A stretch of DNA of 64,000 bases from Enterobacter ludwigii. Lineage in GTDB: Bacteria; Pseudomonadota; Gammaproteobacteria; Enterobacterales; Enterobacteriaceae. Each line of letters opens with the position of its first letter. Positions within the stretch are counted from its first letter, which is position 1. The stretch lies in the NCBI GenBank assembly GCA_900068845.1, contig CEFQ01000005.1, positions 1 through 64,000 of the forward strand, read 5' to 3'. The notes below the pieces were generated by a model, which did not search any database, was not told the DNA's origin, and saw only the letters and a program-made list of their open reading frames with translations. The translations under genes and the position numbers were made by a program. Below, in pieces: positions 8,874-18,087 of the stretch.

Positions 8874-10481
8874 ATGAAAGACGCACGCTTGCTCTCGGTT
8901 GAAAATCTCTCACTGCACACGCACGATCGCCGCTTGCTGGTGGATAACATCTCCTTTCATCTCGAGCGCAAAGAAATCCTGGCGCTGGTTGGCGAGTCGG
9001 GTTCCGGCAAAACCTTAACTTCACTGGCATTGATGAATTTACTGCCTGCGGGCGTGCAACAGCGTGGCGGCCGTGTGGTGTTTAATGGCGAGACGCTTGA
9101 TGCGCGCACCACCCAGCAACTACGCGGTTGCCGCATCGCCACGGTATTTCAGGAACCCATGACCAGCATGAATCCCACGCTGCGTATTGGTGAGCAGATT
9201 GCCGAAGTGCTGGTGCGGCATCGTCAGTTCAGCTGGAAACAGGCGCAGCAGGAAGCGATTGCGCTGCTGGATCGCGTCGGCATCGTCAATCCGGCGCAGC
9301 GTGCGCGGCAATATATTCATCAGCTGTCGGGCGGAATGCGGCAACGCGTGATGATCGCCAGCGCCATCAGCGGTCAGCCTGAATTGTTAATTGCCGATGA
9401 ACCGACTACCGCGCTAGACGTCACCATTCAGGCGCAAATTCTGGCGCTGCTGCAGGCGCTGCAACAAGAGATGGGCATGGGGATCTTATTGATCACCCAC
9501 GATCTCTCCGTCGTGGCGCGCTACGCCGACCGCGTTTGCGTGATGAAGCAAGGGCAGCTGGTTGAACAGGGCGCGGTACTCAATACGCTGGGCGCGCCCA
9601 CCCATCCCTACACGCGGAAATTGATTGCTGCCTCCGCGCCGCAGATGCCGGAAGCGGTCGCGCCGGTGGTACAGCCGCCGCTACTGGTGCTGCGTGACAT
9701 CAGTAAAAGCTATCCGTTGCCGCGTCGCATGCCGCTGTGGCCTGCCAAACGACAAACCGTTTTGTATCCGGCCAATTTGTCGATTGCGCAGGGCGAAATT
9801 GTCGGGCTGATTGGTGAATCTGGCTCCGGCAAAACTACGCTGGGCAGCGCGGCCATTGGCCTGATTGCGGCAGATGGCGGTGAGGTACACTTTGAAGGTC
9901 AGCACCTGCAAGGGCGTCAGCTCCATACCTTACGTCGCCATACGCAAATTATTTTCCAGGATCCTTATGCCAGCCTGAACCCCAAAATTCCGGTCGGAGA
10001 GCAGATCGCCGAACCGCTGCGCGTCTGGCAGCTACGCAAAGGTGCCGCGGTGGATGAGCGGGTCAAAGAACTGCTGACGCTAGTAGGATTGAAAGCCGAA
10101 CATGCCGGACGCCTGCCGGGCGCGTTTTCAGGTGGGCAGCGTCAGCGTATTGCCATTGCGCGCGCGCTGGCGATGGAACCGAAGCTGCTGGTGGCGGATG
10201 AAGCGGTGGCGGCACTGGATTTATCGGTTCGCGGGCAGATTCTCGCGCTGTTCAATACGCTGCGGCATACGCTGGGATTATCAGTGTTGTTCATCAGCCA
10301 CGATCTCAGCGCGGTGCGCCAGTTATGCGATCGCGTGGTGGTGATGTATCACGGCAAGATTGTGGAATCGGGTGCGACCGCCAGCGTAATTAATCATCCG
10401 CAGGACAATTACACCCGTCAACTGCTCGCCGCCGCGCCCGACGTTCAGCAGGCGCTGGCGCTGCGGTTAGCGGCCGTGTAA
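8874..10481 (+). CDS. Double ATP-binding protein of a peptide-type ABC importer (DppD-DppF/GsiA-like)
   Basis: 535-residue fusion of two nucleotide-binding domains that energise an inner-membrane oligopeptide/glutathione-type importer. Domain 1 (about 1-260) has [17 protein letters not shown] and [12 protein letters not shown]. Domain 2 (about 275-530) has [17 protein letters not shown] and [12 protein letters not shown]. No permease or binding protein is adjacent on this strand; the matching DppB/DppC-type genes run toward it from 17919 to 14656. Its stop overlaps the 3' end of the rhodanese gene tail-to-tail by 15 bases. The shared palindromes at 8829 and 17997 support one regulon with that operon. 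Substrate unknown. Confidence 0.92.
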   Translation: MKDARLLSVENLSLHTHDRRLLVDNISFHLERKEILALVGESGSGKTLTSLALMNLLPAGVQQRGGRVVFNGETLDARTTQQLRGCRIATVFQEPMTSMNPTLRIGEQIAEVLVRHRQFSWKQAQQEAIALLDRVGIVNPAQRARQYIHQLSGGMRQRVMIASAISGQPELLIADEPTTALDVTIQAQILALLQALQQEMGMGILLITHDLSVVARYADRVCVMKQGQLVEQGAVLNTLGAPTHPYTRKLIAASAPQMPEAVAPVVQPPLLVLRDISKSYPLPRRMPLWPAKRQTVLYPANLSIAQGEIVGLIGESGSGKTTLGSAAIGLIAADGGEVHFEGQHLQGRQLHTLRRHTQIIFQDPYASLNPKIPVGEQIAEPLRVWQLRKGAAVDERVKELLTLVGLKAEHAGRLPGAFSGGQRQRIAIARALAMEPKLLVADEAVAALDLSVRGQILALFNTLRHTLGLSVLFISHDLSAVRQLCDRVVVMYHGKIVESGATASVINHPQDNYTRQLLAAAPDVQQALALRLAAV

Positions 10482-11285
10482 CAGCGGCAGATCGAGATGC
10501 TCGGCCCATTCATGCCAGGAACCGACATACACCGAGACATGTGCATAGCCCGCCAGCGTTAACGCCGCCCATACCGTGGCGGCGCGGGCACCGCGATGGC
10601 AGTAGACCTGCAACTGCGCGTGCTTACTTAATCCAGCGGCCTCGGCGCGTGTAGCAATCTCCTGCGCAGGTAAGTAATGGCCGTCGGCGATGACCTCTTC
10701 CCAAAACAGCAGGTGTGCGTGCGGAATGCGTCCAGCGCGTTGACAGCAGGCATGTGCAAAGCTGCCATCGAACTCGCTGGGACGACGCGCATCAACGTTG
10801 ATTATCGCCACGCCATCCGCCGCTAAAACCTGTTCACGGCTGCAAACCACATCGTTATTCCACGCAGGGGCGCTAACTGTGGGTGGATGCGCCACGGTGC
10901 GGCTCAAGCCCAATCCCGGACTGAGGTCATATCCCGCGGCGATCCATGCATCAACGCCGCCATCCAGAATCAGGGCCTCCTCACGCTTGAGCAGCCATGC
11001 GAACCACGCACCGCGTGGTGAACGCATGCCAACCTGCTGTTCGAAAAACACCGGCGTGGCACCGGGATAGGCGGTAAACATCGGTTGCAGCGCGGTGGCG
11101 GCTTCTGCTGCCATCATCGCTAAACCTTGCTCGCTGCCATCCTCAATAAAATAGTCGTAGACGTTGCAGTGCTGTGCGCCGGGTAATGTGTCGCGTTGCC
11201 AGTCGGCAAATTCGCGCACATCGATCAACAGCAACGCTTCGCCGCATGCCAGGCGCTGATGCAGTGATAGCACATCAATGATCAT
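10467..11285 (-). CDS. Two-domain rhodanese sulfurtransferase
   Basis: 272 residues with two rhodanese domains, the inactive one N-terminal (LLIDVREFADWQRD) and the active one C-terminal. The catalytic loop reads VYCHRGARA near residue 224, keeping the persulfide-forming cysteine. Enzymes of this class move sulfane sulfur from thiosulfate or 3-mercaptopyruvate to cyanide or thiols. It is the last gene of the seven-gene operon and starts inside the end of the ornithine-cyclodeaminase-like gene. The start at 11285 is chosen over 11411 because the longer form lacks family sequence. Next to a cysteine-desulfhydrase-like enzyme it suggests handling of a sulfur-containing substrate (inference). Confidence 0.87.
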   Translation of the reverse strand: MIIDVLSLHQRLACGEALLLIDVREFADWQRDTLPGAQHCNVYDYFIEDGSEQGLAMMAAEAATALQPMFTAYPGATPVFFEQQVGMRSPRGAWFAWLLKREEALILDGGVDAWIAAGYDLSPGLGLSRTVAHPPTVSAPAWNNDVVCSREQVLAADGVAIINVDARRPSEFDGSFAHACCQRAGRIPHAHLLFWEEVIADGHYLPAQEIATRAEAAGLSKHAQLQVYCHRGARAATVWAALTLAGYAHVSVYVGSWHEWAEHLDLPLLHGR

Positions 11286-12258
11286 GCAGAACTCCTGAAA
11301 ACAGCGGCTGTAGCGAACCGAGTTCGTCGTGCTCGGCTGCCAGCAAGACGCGCGCGGCGAGGGCGATATCAAAGACGTTGAGGCCAAACGAGGAGAAATA
11401 GACGCTGTCATCGTGCTGTGGCCGCCAGTTATCCAGCAGCAGCGCCGCGAGGTCGGCTGCTACATCCTGCTCACGAAACTCACCGGCGCGGAACATCTGG
11501 AACAGGCTTTTGGCGCTGCGCTGGGCGAAATCACCCCACGCATCGACCATCACTTTGCTGCTGGCTTTAATCGCGGCAAAACTGACTTCGTGATAGCCGA
11601 CCTGCACAATAATTCTGCCGGGACGCACTGCTGTGGCATCGACAATCGGCTGGTCCGCGCTGGTACAGGTCAGTATTGCGTCATAAGGTTGTGCTAAGGC
11701 GAGTGGCAGATCGGTTTCAATCTGCACTTCGCGCAACGCGCTAAGTTTGAATGGCGAGCGATTCCACACGCCAATCTGTTCCAGCTGCGGAAACAGCTGC
11801 TGCAGCATGCGGAGATGCGCCTGAGCATGCAGACCGGCGCCGAGTAGCAGCACACGTTTCACCGGACGCGGCGCGGCCAGCTGTAATGCCAGCGCGCTCA
11901 CCGCAGCGGTGCGCGCAGCCGTTAATGCGCCGCTGGCCAATAAACCACGCGGAATGCCGCTCTGCGCATCATTAATCAAAGTTAACGCTAATGCGGTGGG
12001 CAATACATCAGGTCGCTGCGGACGATGTGCGGTCCACTTCACGCCAGCGGCATTGTAAGTTCCGCCGACGCGCGCCGGTAAGGCATAGGCTTTACCGAGT
12101 GGCGTACCAAGGTCGATGTGATTTTCCGCGGGCATCTGTGCTTCGCCAAGCCGCATCAGGCGGATCACCGTTTTGACGTCTTCCAGCGCCAGAGCAACAT
12201 CACCGCCACCCAATTGCGCGACAGTGGCTTCATCCAATACACGCAATAAGGCTTCCAT
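11275..12258 (-). CDS. Ornithine cyclodeaminase / mu-crystallin family protein
   Basis: 327-residue NAD(P)-binding protein. A Rossmann motif VLLLGAGLHAQAHLRML sits near residue 120, preceded by AARTAAVSALA, the hallmark segment of the family. Members include ornithine cyclodeaminase, ketimine reductase, alanine dehydrogenase and SbnB-type N-substituted amino-acid dehydrogenases, so the reaction cannot be fixed. It overlaps the upstream desulfhydrase-like gene by one base (TAATG) and the downstream rhodanese start by 11 bases, indicating coupled translation. In context it may reduce or cleave an imine or N-substituted amino acid released by the M20 enzyme (inference). Confidence 0.85.
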   Translation of the reverse strand: MEALLRVLDEATVAQLGGGDVALALEDVKTVIRLMRLGEAQMPAENHIDLGTPLGKAYALPARVGGTYNAAGVKWTAHRPQRPDVLPTALALTLINDAQSGIPRGLLASGALTAARTAAVSALALQLAAPRPVKRVLLLGAGLHAQAHLRMLQQLFPQLEQIGVWNRSPFKLSALREVQIETDLPLALAQPYDAILTCTSADQPIVDATAVRPGRIIVQVGYHEVSFAAIKASSKVMVDAWGDFAQRSAKSLFQMFRAGEFREQDVAADLAALLLDNWRPQHDDSVYFSSFGLNVFDIALAARVLLAAEHDELGSLQPLFSGVLHDH

Positions 12259-13256
12259 TATTGCTCCAGCAGTCGGTCGGCGAACGGATAGAGCGCCGGA
12301 GAACCACCACAATGCACGAAGGTAACGCGCGAACCCTGCGGAATGCGCCCTTGCTCCACCAGTGCGAACAGGCCGTGCATCGCTTTGCCGGTGTAGACCG
12401 GATCCAGCAGCACGCCTTCCAACTGGGCGAGTTTATAGATGGCGGCAATGCCGCCGTCCGATGGCACGCCGTACGCCTGACCGACATAGCTATCTTCTAT
12501 CCAGATATCATCCGGCTGCCACTGCTGCGGCCATTGCAGCAGATCGGCACAATCCTGCGCCATGCCAGCAATGCGCGGCTGGAACCAGTCGGCTTTGGCG
12601 CTAACGCTTACACCAATGACCTGAGTATGCGGCCAATAGCGACGCGTACCCACATGCAAGCCTGCCAGCGTGCCGCCGGAACCGGTGGGCGCAACGATGA
12701 AATCGGGTGCGGGCGTTTGGCTGGGTGCCAACTGCGCCGTCATCTCTTCCACCGCCCGCACATATCCCAATGCGCCGAGTGGCGTCGCGCCACCCAGCGG
12801 AATAATCATCGGGATTTCACCTTGCGCAATAGCCGCATCAGCGTGCGCCTGCATTGCGCCTTCAATTTGCGAGAAATAGCCGTCGGGATCGAGGAACTGC
12901 ACCTCGGCGCCAAACAGCTTGTCCAGCAGCAGATTACCTTGCCAGCTGGCGGGCGGATTGCCCCGCAGCACCAGCACAGGCCTCATACCAAACTTGCGCG
13001 CCGCGGCGGCCACCATGCGGGCGTGGTTCGACTGATGCCCGCCTGTGGTGATCACCACATTCACGCCTGTTTTGCAGGCCTCCGCCATCAGATACTCCAG
13101 CTTGCGCACTTTGTTGCCGCCGCCGCCGAAGCCGCTGTAGTCATCACGTTTTATCGTCAGCGTAATCCCAAGTGCCTCACTGAGCCGCGGCAGCGGCTCG
13201 TGAGGCGTGGGGAAGAAGCCGAGCGGAACGCGTTCAAACTCTTCTACTGATTTCAT
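12258..13256 (-). CDS. PLP-dependent D-cysteine desulfhydrase / ACC deaminase family enzyme
   Basis: 332 residues of the fold-type II PLP family containing DcyD and 1-aminocyclopropane-1-carboxylate deaminase. The PLP lysine lies in GGGGNKVRKLEYL (about 47-60), followed by TTGGHQSNHARM (about 70-81) and the phosphate cup PTGSGGTLAG near residue 190. DcyD splits D-cysteine to pyruvate, sulfide and ammonia; ACC deaminase opens a cyclopropane amino acid (known). The overall pattern is nearer DcyD than ACC deaminase, and a rhodanese in the operon agrees, but related beta-eliminations are possible. Coupled to both neighbours by one-base overlaps. Confidence 0.85.
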   Translation of the reverse strand: MKSVEEFERVPLGFFPTPHEPLPRLSEALGITLTIKRDDYSGFGGGGNKVRKLEYLMAEACKTGVNVVITTGGHQSNHARMVAAAARKFGMRPVLVLRGNPPASWQGNLLLDKLFGAEVQFLDPDGYFSQIEGAMQAHADAAIAQGEIPMIIPLGGATPLGALGYVRAVEEMTAQLAPSQTPAPDFIVAPTGSGGTLAGLHVGTRRYWPHTQVIGVSVSAKADWFQPRIAGMAQDCADLLQWPQQWQPDDIWIEDSYVGQAYGVPSDGGIAAIYKLAQLEGVLLDPVYTGKAMHGLFALVEQGRIPQGSRVTFVHCGGSPALYPFADRLLEQ

Positions 13257-14659
13257 TATTTACGACCTTTATTTTTGTGTACTGCGGTGTTTCCCTGGTG
13301 TGGCGCGACCCGGCCAATGGCCGAATCATTGAATGCGTTGAGCCATAAGCTCATGGATTGCTGGAAGCGTTCGAGTCCTGCCAGCGTGACAAACTCATTC
13401 ACGGCGTGCGCGTTGCCGCCGTGGCCTAATCCGCCAATCAGAAAGGCGGGCGCGACGGCCGCGAAGGCGTAGGCGGGCGCACAACCTGGCGCCCACGGCC
13501 AGATTTGCGGTGCCGCGCCCAGCGTTTGATAGCTGGCGATCAAGGCATCGACGCCGCTGGCGCTGCGGCTAAAGCGCACGCCGGGATAGCGATCGAACAG
13601 TTGCAGTTCACTGCCGGCTAAATCAGGTTGCGCCAGGCGCTGCTGCGCGGCTTCAATCATCGCATCCTGATCGAAGCCCGGCGGAATGCGGAACGCCAAT
13701 TCAGCGCTGGCACGGAACGGAATCACGCCGCGTCCGCCCGACGGTTCGCTGTGCAGTTCAGCCAGCGTTAGGACCGCGCTACCGAGCAGCGTTTGCAGGC
13801 AGCTCAGCGTGTCGCCTTCGATCATCAGGCGCTGGCTGCGACGGAAGTGCAGTTCATCATCAATGCTAAATTCTGCGGCGACTGTGGTTAGCAGGGCATT
13901 CGCCTCATCGTCCGTTGGTTTGCATGCCAGCACGCCGCTGTGTTCAGCAGGCGCAATGGCATTCAGCGCGTTGACTAAGCGCCACGCCGGATTGGCTATC
14001 CAGCCGGCATTGCTGGCATGAATTGCCGACGACGGCCCGCCCCACGCGCCACCGGTGACGCTGAGGCGTCCGCTGGCCAGTCCGGTAAAGCCGAGGTAAA
14101 CGCGTGGCGCGCCGCCGCCGTATTCGCACAGTGACGGAAACAACACCGCTTCCGCGGGGGCAATCGGGCAAGGTTGTTGCGCTAAATAGCGGCGTAGCGC
14201 GCCGCTGCCCACTTCCTCTTCACCTTCGAGCAGGATTTCGATATTGAAGTCGAGCTGCTGGCGCTGCTGTAGTTCGCGCAGCAGGATCAGCAAAGCGGCG
14301 ACCGGGCCTTTGTTGTTTTCAGCACCGCGTCCGACAAACACCTGGCCGAGTTCAGGCCACTCGCACACGCCGCCGACAAACGGCGACACATCCCAACCGG
14401 CCTCATCCGCAGGCATCACATCGTACATGTTGAACAGCACCACGGTTTTGTCGCTGCCGTTATCGATGCGCACATGCACCAGCGGCGGGGCGTCGCCATT
14501 TTGCGACGCGACCGGAAAAATCACTGTCGCCGCGAGATTCGCCACCATCCACTGTTCCAGCCAGGCGGCCAGGCCGCGCTGCGCAGAGAGCTGACCGGCC
14601 ACACTCGGCCAGCGCGTCAGTTCACTCAGCAGATCTAAGGTGGCATCAAGGCGACTCAT
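13256..14659 (-). CDS. M20-family metallohydrolase with altered metal ligands
   Basis: 467-residue protein of the M20/M25/M40 fold, with catalytic domain and inserted dimerisation domain. LLEGEEEVGSG (about 144-152) keeps the catalytic and ligand glutamates, and the late histidine is present in GNAHAVNEF. Two usual metal ligands look substituted: the GHYDVQP motif reads FNMYDVMP (Met78 for His), and the RGASDNKGP motif reads RGAENNKGP (Asn115 for the bridging Asp). It may have lost activity, use another metal or hold one ion. Placement after the permeases suggests hydrolysis of an imported peptide or N-acyl amino acid (inference). Overlaps its neighbours on both sides. Confidence 0.85.
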   Translation of the reverse strand: MSRLDATLDLLSELTRWPSVAGQLSAQRGLAAWLEQWMVANLAATVIFPVASQNGDAPPLVHVRIDNGSDKTVVLFNMYDVMPADEAGWDVSPFVGGVCEWPELGQVFVGRGAENNKGPVAALLILLRELQQRQQLDFNIEILLEGEEEVGSGALRRYLAQQPCPIAPAEAVLFPSLCEYGGGAPRVYLGFTGLASGRLSVTGGAWGGPSSAIHASNAGWIANPAWRLVNALNAIAPAEHSGVLACKPTDDEANALLTTVAAEFSIDDELHFRRSQRLMIEGDTLSCLQTLLGSAVLTLAELHSEPSGGRGVIPFRASAELAFRIPPGFDQDAMIEAAQQRLAQPDLAGSELQLFDRYPGVRFSRSASGVDALIASYQTLGAAPQIWPWAPGCAPAYAFAAVAPAFLIGGLGHGGNAHAVNEFVTLAGLERFQQSMSLWLNAFNDSAIGRVAPHQGNTAVHKNKGRK

Positions 14660-15570
14660 AAACGAATCCTCGGGTTCAGCACCAGATAGAGCAGGTCGAT
14701 CAGCAAATTGATTGCCACGAACACCACTGCGGCGAGCAATACAATCGCCTGCACCAGCGGGAAATCGCGGTTTTGAATCGCCTGAATCGCCAGACGACCA
14801 ATGCCCGGCCAGGCAAAAATAATCTCAGTCACCAGTGCGCCGCCGAGCAGCGAGGCGAAATACATGCCCTGCACGGTGATTACCGGAATCAACGCGTTAC
14901 GCAAACCATGACGTACCACGATGCGCCAGGCGCTGAGCCCTTTGGCGCGCGCGGTCCGGATATAATCCTGTTGCAGCACATCCAGCAGGCTGGCGCGCGT
15001 CAGGCGTGCCACGGCGCTCATGTAAAACGCGCCGAGGCTTAGCGCCGGCATCACCAGCGCGGCGAAGGTGCCGTAACCGCTGGACGGCAGCCACTGTAAC
15101 TTCAGGCTAAACAGCAGAATCAGCAGCAGTCCGAGCCAGAATACCGGAATCGCCTGGCCGGAGAAGGCCAGCAGGCGGCACAGCAAATCCCACAGGCTGT
15201 GTGGTCGCAGGGCGCTAATAATGCCGAGCAACAAACCCAGCAGCGAACTCCACGCCAGCGCACTAACGGCTAGCAGCGCGGTTGCGGGTAAACGTTCGGC
15301 GATCAGCGCCAGCACCGGCTGGCTGTAACGCAGCGATTCACCAAAATCGCCGTGCAGCACGCCGCCGAGGTAATGGCTGTATTGCCACAGCAGCGGACGA
15401 TCAAAGCCCATGCTGTGACGAAAAGTAGCAATCTCCTGCTGGCTGGAACCGGGCGGCATCATCAGCGCCGCCGGATCGCCCGTCATATGCAGGCTGAAAA
15501 AAATCAGCAGCGACACGCCAAGCAAGACTAAAACCGATTGGCCAAGGCGATTAAGCAGAATATTCAGCAT
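14656..15570 (-). CDS. Peptide-type ABC permease, DppB-like
   Basis: 304-residue inner-membrane permease with about six segments. The BPD_transp_1 coupling region reads DYIRTARAKGLSAWRIVVRHGLRNALIP (about 189-216), the EAA-type loop that contacts the ATPase. The N-terminus MLNILLNRLGQSVLVLLGVS is typical of DppB. The frame extends to 15630, but the ATG at 15570 lies just after the DppC-like stop and gives the normal length. It overlaps the M20 gene by four bases. It should pair with the DppC-like subunit and the distant double ATPase at 8874. Confidence 0.9.
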   Translation of the reverse strand: MLNILLNRLGQSVLVLLGVSLLIFFSLHMTGDPAALMMPPGSSQQEIATFRHSMGFDRPLLWQYSHYLGGVLHGDFGESLRYSQPVLALIAERLPATALLAVSALAWSSLLGLLLGIISALRPHSLWDLLCRLLAFSGQAIPVFWLGLLLILLFSLKLQWLPSSGYGTFAALVMPALSLGAFYMSAVARLTRASLLDVLQQDYIRTARAKGLSAWRIVVRHGLRNALIPVITVQGMYFASLLGGALVTEIIFAWPGIGRLAIQAIQNRDFPLVQAIVLLAAVVFVAINLLIDLLYLVLNPRIRL

Positions 15571-15571
15571 C

Positions 15572-16432
15572 TCAATCCAGCCTTGTGTGCGTGCGACGTA
15601 ACAGCGCATCGCCGAGCAGGTTGCAGCCAATCACCAGCGCCGCAATCACCAAACCGGGATAGAGCACCAGCCATTGCGACAGCAGCATGTAAGAGCGGCC
15701 TTCACCAATCAGATTGCCCAGCGTTGGCGTGGGTGGCTGAATGCCCATGCCGAGAAAACCCACCGAGGCTTCGAGCACGATTAAACGCGGGATATCCAGC
15801 GTCAGCAGCACCACCAGCGGTGTTAGCAGATTGGGCAGAATATGCCGCAACAGCACGCGCAGCGGGGAAAAGCCCATGGCGCGCACCGCCTGAATGTATT
15901 CCAGTTCGCGAATTTCTAAGGTTTTGGCGCGTGCTACGCGGGCGTATATCGCCCAACTGGTGCAGCCCATAATCACGATGATGTTGGTGAGCGATGCGCC
16001 CATCAGCGCAATCACCAGCAGAATTAACAGAATAAACGGCACCGCCAACTGGATATCGATCAGGCGCATGATCAGCGCATCAACCCAACCCCCGGCGTAA
16101 CCGGCGATCATGCCGAGCGCAACACCAATCACCGCGCCAATTGCTGCCGCAACCAATACCACCAGCAGCGACAAGCGCGTGCCGGAGAGTATTCGCGCCA
16201 GCAAATCGCGGCCCAGTTGATCGGTGCCGAGCCAATGCGTGGCTTGCGCGCCGGAACTGCCCGGCGGCAGGAACATCTCATTGAGGTTGTTACTTAATGC
16301 ATCAGGCAACGGCAACCACGGAGAGAGCAGCGCCGCGGCAATCACCACGATCAGCAAGACACTGCCGATCACCGCATCGCCATAAATCAGGCGGCGCGGA
16401 CGGCGCTGCAGCACGGTGCCTGGTGAAATCAT
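15572..16432 (-). CDS. Peptide-type ABC permease, DppC-like
   Basis: 286-residue inner-membrane permease. It has the N-terminal OppC-type segment followed by THWLGTDQLGRDLLARILSGTRLSL (about 65-90), diagnostic of DppC/OppC. The coupling loop is EYIQAVRAMGFSPLRVLLRHILPN. Its ATG overlaps the stop of the binding-protein gene by four bases, and its stop lies two bases before the DppB-like start. The order here (SBP, C, B) is reversed from the usual SBP, B, C. Confidence 0.9.
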   Translation of the reverse strand: MISPGTVLQRRPRRLIYGDAVIGSVLLIVVIAAALLSPWLPLPDALSNNLNEMFLPPGSSGAQATHWLGTDQLGRDLLARILSGTRLSLLVVLVAAAIGAVIGVALGMIAGYAGGWVDALIMRLIDIQLAVPFILLILLVIALMGASLTNIIVIMGCTSWAIYARVARAKTLEIRELEYIQAVRAMGFSPLRVLLRHILPNLLTPLVVLLTLDIPRLIVLEASVGFLGMGIQPPTPTLGNLIGEGRSYMLLSQWLVLYPGLVIAALVIGCNLLGDALLRRTHTRLD

Positions 16433-17919
16433 TTCAGCCTCAGGTCAAACAGCGGGATGCGGGCATCGACGCGGCCTTTGAAGTTGAGCGACGTGCTGTG
16501 CGCATACAAGGTGTCTTCACGGTACAGCGGCAGCAGCGGCTGCTGTTCAGCGACGCGTTGCTGAATCTGCTCTAACACTTTTTTGCGCGCAACGGGATCA
16601 ACAATTTGACGACTTTGGTCGAGCAGCTTATCCAGCTCCGCATCATGGACGGTGGAATAGGGCTCGCCGCTGCGCAGAATCGGGAACAGCGCGGCATCGG
16701 CATCTAAAGTTTGGGTGGAGCCCCACGCCAGCATGTACATCGGTGCCTGCTTCTGTGACGCGACCTGCTGGGTATAAACCGACCATTCCGGCACGTCCAG
16801 TTCGGTTTTCACGCCAATTGCCGCTAAATCCTGCACGATGGCTTGTGCTACGTCGGCGCTGGCGATGTAACGGCGCGGTGCCTGGAAGCGCAGGGTAAAG
16901 CCGTTGGCGTAACCGGCTTCTGCCAGCAGGGATTTGGCTTTCGCCACATCCTGCGCGGTAGCCGGAACCGCCAGATAACCGAAGTCATTAGCGCCTGCCA
17001 TGGTGCCGGTTGGCGTGCCGAAACCGTGCAGCAGCTGCTGGGTATAGGCCTGGCGATTCAAGGCTAACGACAGCGCCTGACGTACGCGCACATCACTCAG
17101 CGGCTTCTCATCATCTTTAAGGCCGAGATAAATCGTCAGCCCGCCGCCTTTTACTTGCTCCAGCTCGACGTTCGGGCGATTTTTCAGCGCTGGCACTAAA
17201 TCGGCAGGGACACTTTCAATCAGCTGCACTTCGCCGGTCAGTAGCGCGGTAAGACGCGCGGTGGCTTCAGGAATTGGGCGCCAGGTGACGCGGTCGATGG
17301 CCGGTTTACCGCGCCAGTAAGTTTCGTTCGCCACCATCACCACTTTTTCATCCGGGATGAAGCTATCGAGCTTATAGGCACCGCTGCCCACCGGTTTACG
17401 TGCAAACTCGCTGGCACCCACTTTTTTCACATAGGCGGGTGGCACAATGTAAGCCGGATAGCGGCTCATGCGTGTCGGCAGCAATGGATCCGGGCCGTTG
17501 GTATGGATCTGCACTTGATAATCGTTGATCACTTCCACCGATTTGATGGTGCGGATATAGGAGATGGTCGGCGCGTGATTGGCGGGGTCTAAAATACGAT
17601 CGAGAGAGAATTTCACCGCTTCGGCATTCACCGGCTCGCCATCAGTAAATTTCACATCCTGGCGCAGGGTAAATTGCCAGGTGGTTTCGTTGATCGCTTT
17701 CCACTCAGTGGCTAAGCCCGGCTGTAATGACATGTCATCGGCGCGGCGCACTAAGGTATCGAAGAGGTTATCCACCAGCGTGGCAGATTCTTTCAGAAAG
17801 CCGGGATCCATCGCCGTGGCAGACGTGGGTTGGCCAATGGTGAGTTCTGCGGCCTGTACGGTTGGCATCAGAGCAAATAGCAACGCGGTGGTGGCAAACT
17901 TCACTGCAGGTAGTCTCAT
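16429..17919 (-). CDS. Periplasmic solute-binding protein, family 5 (peptide/nickel/opine type)
   Basis: 496-residue exported binding protein. The signal peptide is RLPAVKFATTALLFALMPTVQA, with cleavage expected after VQA. Mature motifs are SATAMDPGFLKESATLVDNL and WQFTLRQDVKFTDGEPVNAEAV near 100, the SBP_bac_5 signature. The ATG at 17919 has a GGGAAAT stretch upstream and starts directly with the signal peptide; the longer frame to 17979 is rejected. First gene of the seven-gene operon ending at 10467. Ligand class is peptide-like or N-modified amino acid; it cannot be named. Confidence 0.9.
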   Translation of the reverse strand: MRLPAVKFATTALLFALMPTVQAAELTIGQPTSATAMDPGFLKESATLVDNLFDTLVRRADDMSLQPGLATEWKAINETTWQFTLRQDVKFTDGEPVNAEAVKFSLDRILDPANHAPTISYIRTIKSVEVINDYQVQIHTNGPDPLLPTRMSRYPAYIVPPAYVKKVGASEFARKPVGSGAYKLDSFIPDEKVVMVANETYWRGKPAIDRVTWRPIPEATARLTALLTGEVQLIESVPADLVPALKNRPNVELEQVKGGGLTIYLGLKDDEKPLSDVRVRQALSLALNRQAYTQQLLHGFGTPTGTMAGANDFGYLAVPATAQDVAKAKSLLAEAGYANGFTLRFQAPRRYIASADVAQAIVQDLAAIGVKTELDVPEWSVYTQQVASQKQAPMYMLAWGSTQTLDADAALFPILRSGEPYSTVHDAELDKLLDQSRQIVDPVARKKVLEQIQQRVAEQQPLLPLYREDTLYAHSTSLNFKGRVDARIPLFDLRLK

Positions 17920-17996
17920 AACATTTCCCAAATTTGCCAGCGGCAAGGTAGTGAAAAGAGTGGATACTGCCAGAATCAAGACTGTGCTTATTTGTA

Positions 17997-18016
17997 ATAC
18001 ATGATATATCCTATAA
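17997..18016. promoter_or_regulatory. Imperfect palindrome matching the 8829 operator
   Basis: The sequence ATACATGATATATCCTATAA differs from the perfect palindrome at 8829 in three of twenty positions and keeps its GATATATCC core. It stands in the divergent gap between the binding-protein gene (start 17919) and the GntR gene (start 18088), where it could control both. Confidence 0.7.
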
Positions 18017-18087
18017 TCTGGCAGGTTGGCAATAAAACATTAAAAATAACTTACCATTTGCGAATTTCAGTAAAAGGCTCTCAACGA

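Noticed and set aside
12261..13250. Plus-strand frame of 329 codons opposite the desulfhydrase-like gene
   Set aside because: It is the mirror of a GC-rich coding frame with intact PLP motifs. Composition (many Arg, His, Gln) is typical of an antisense shadow.
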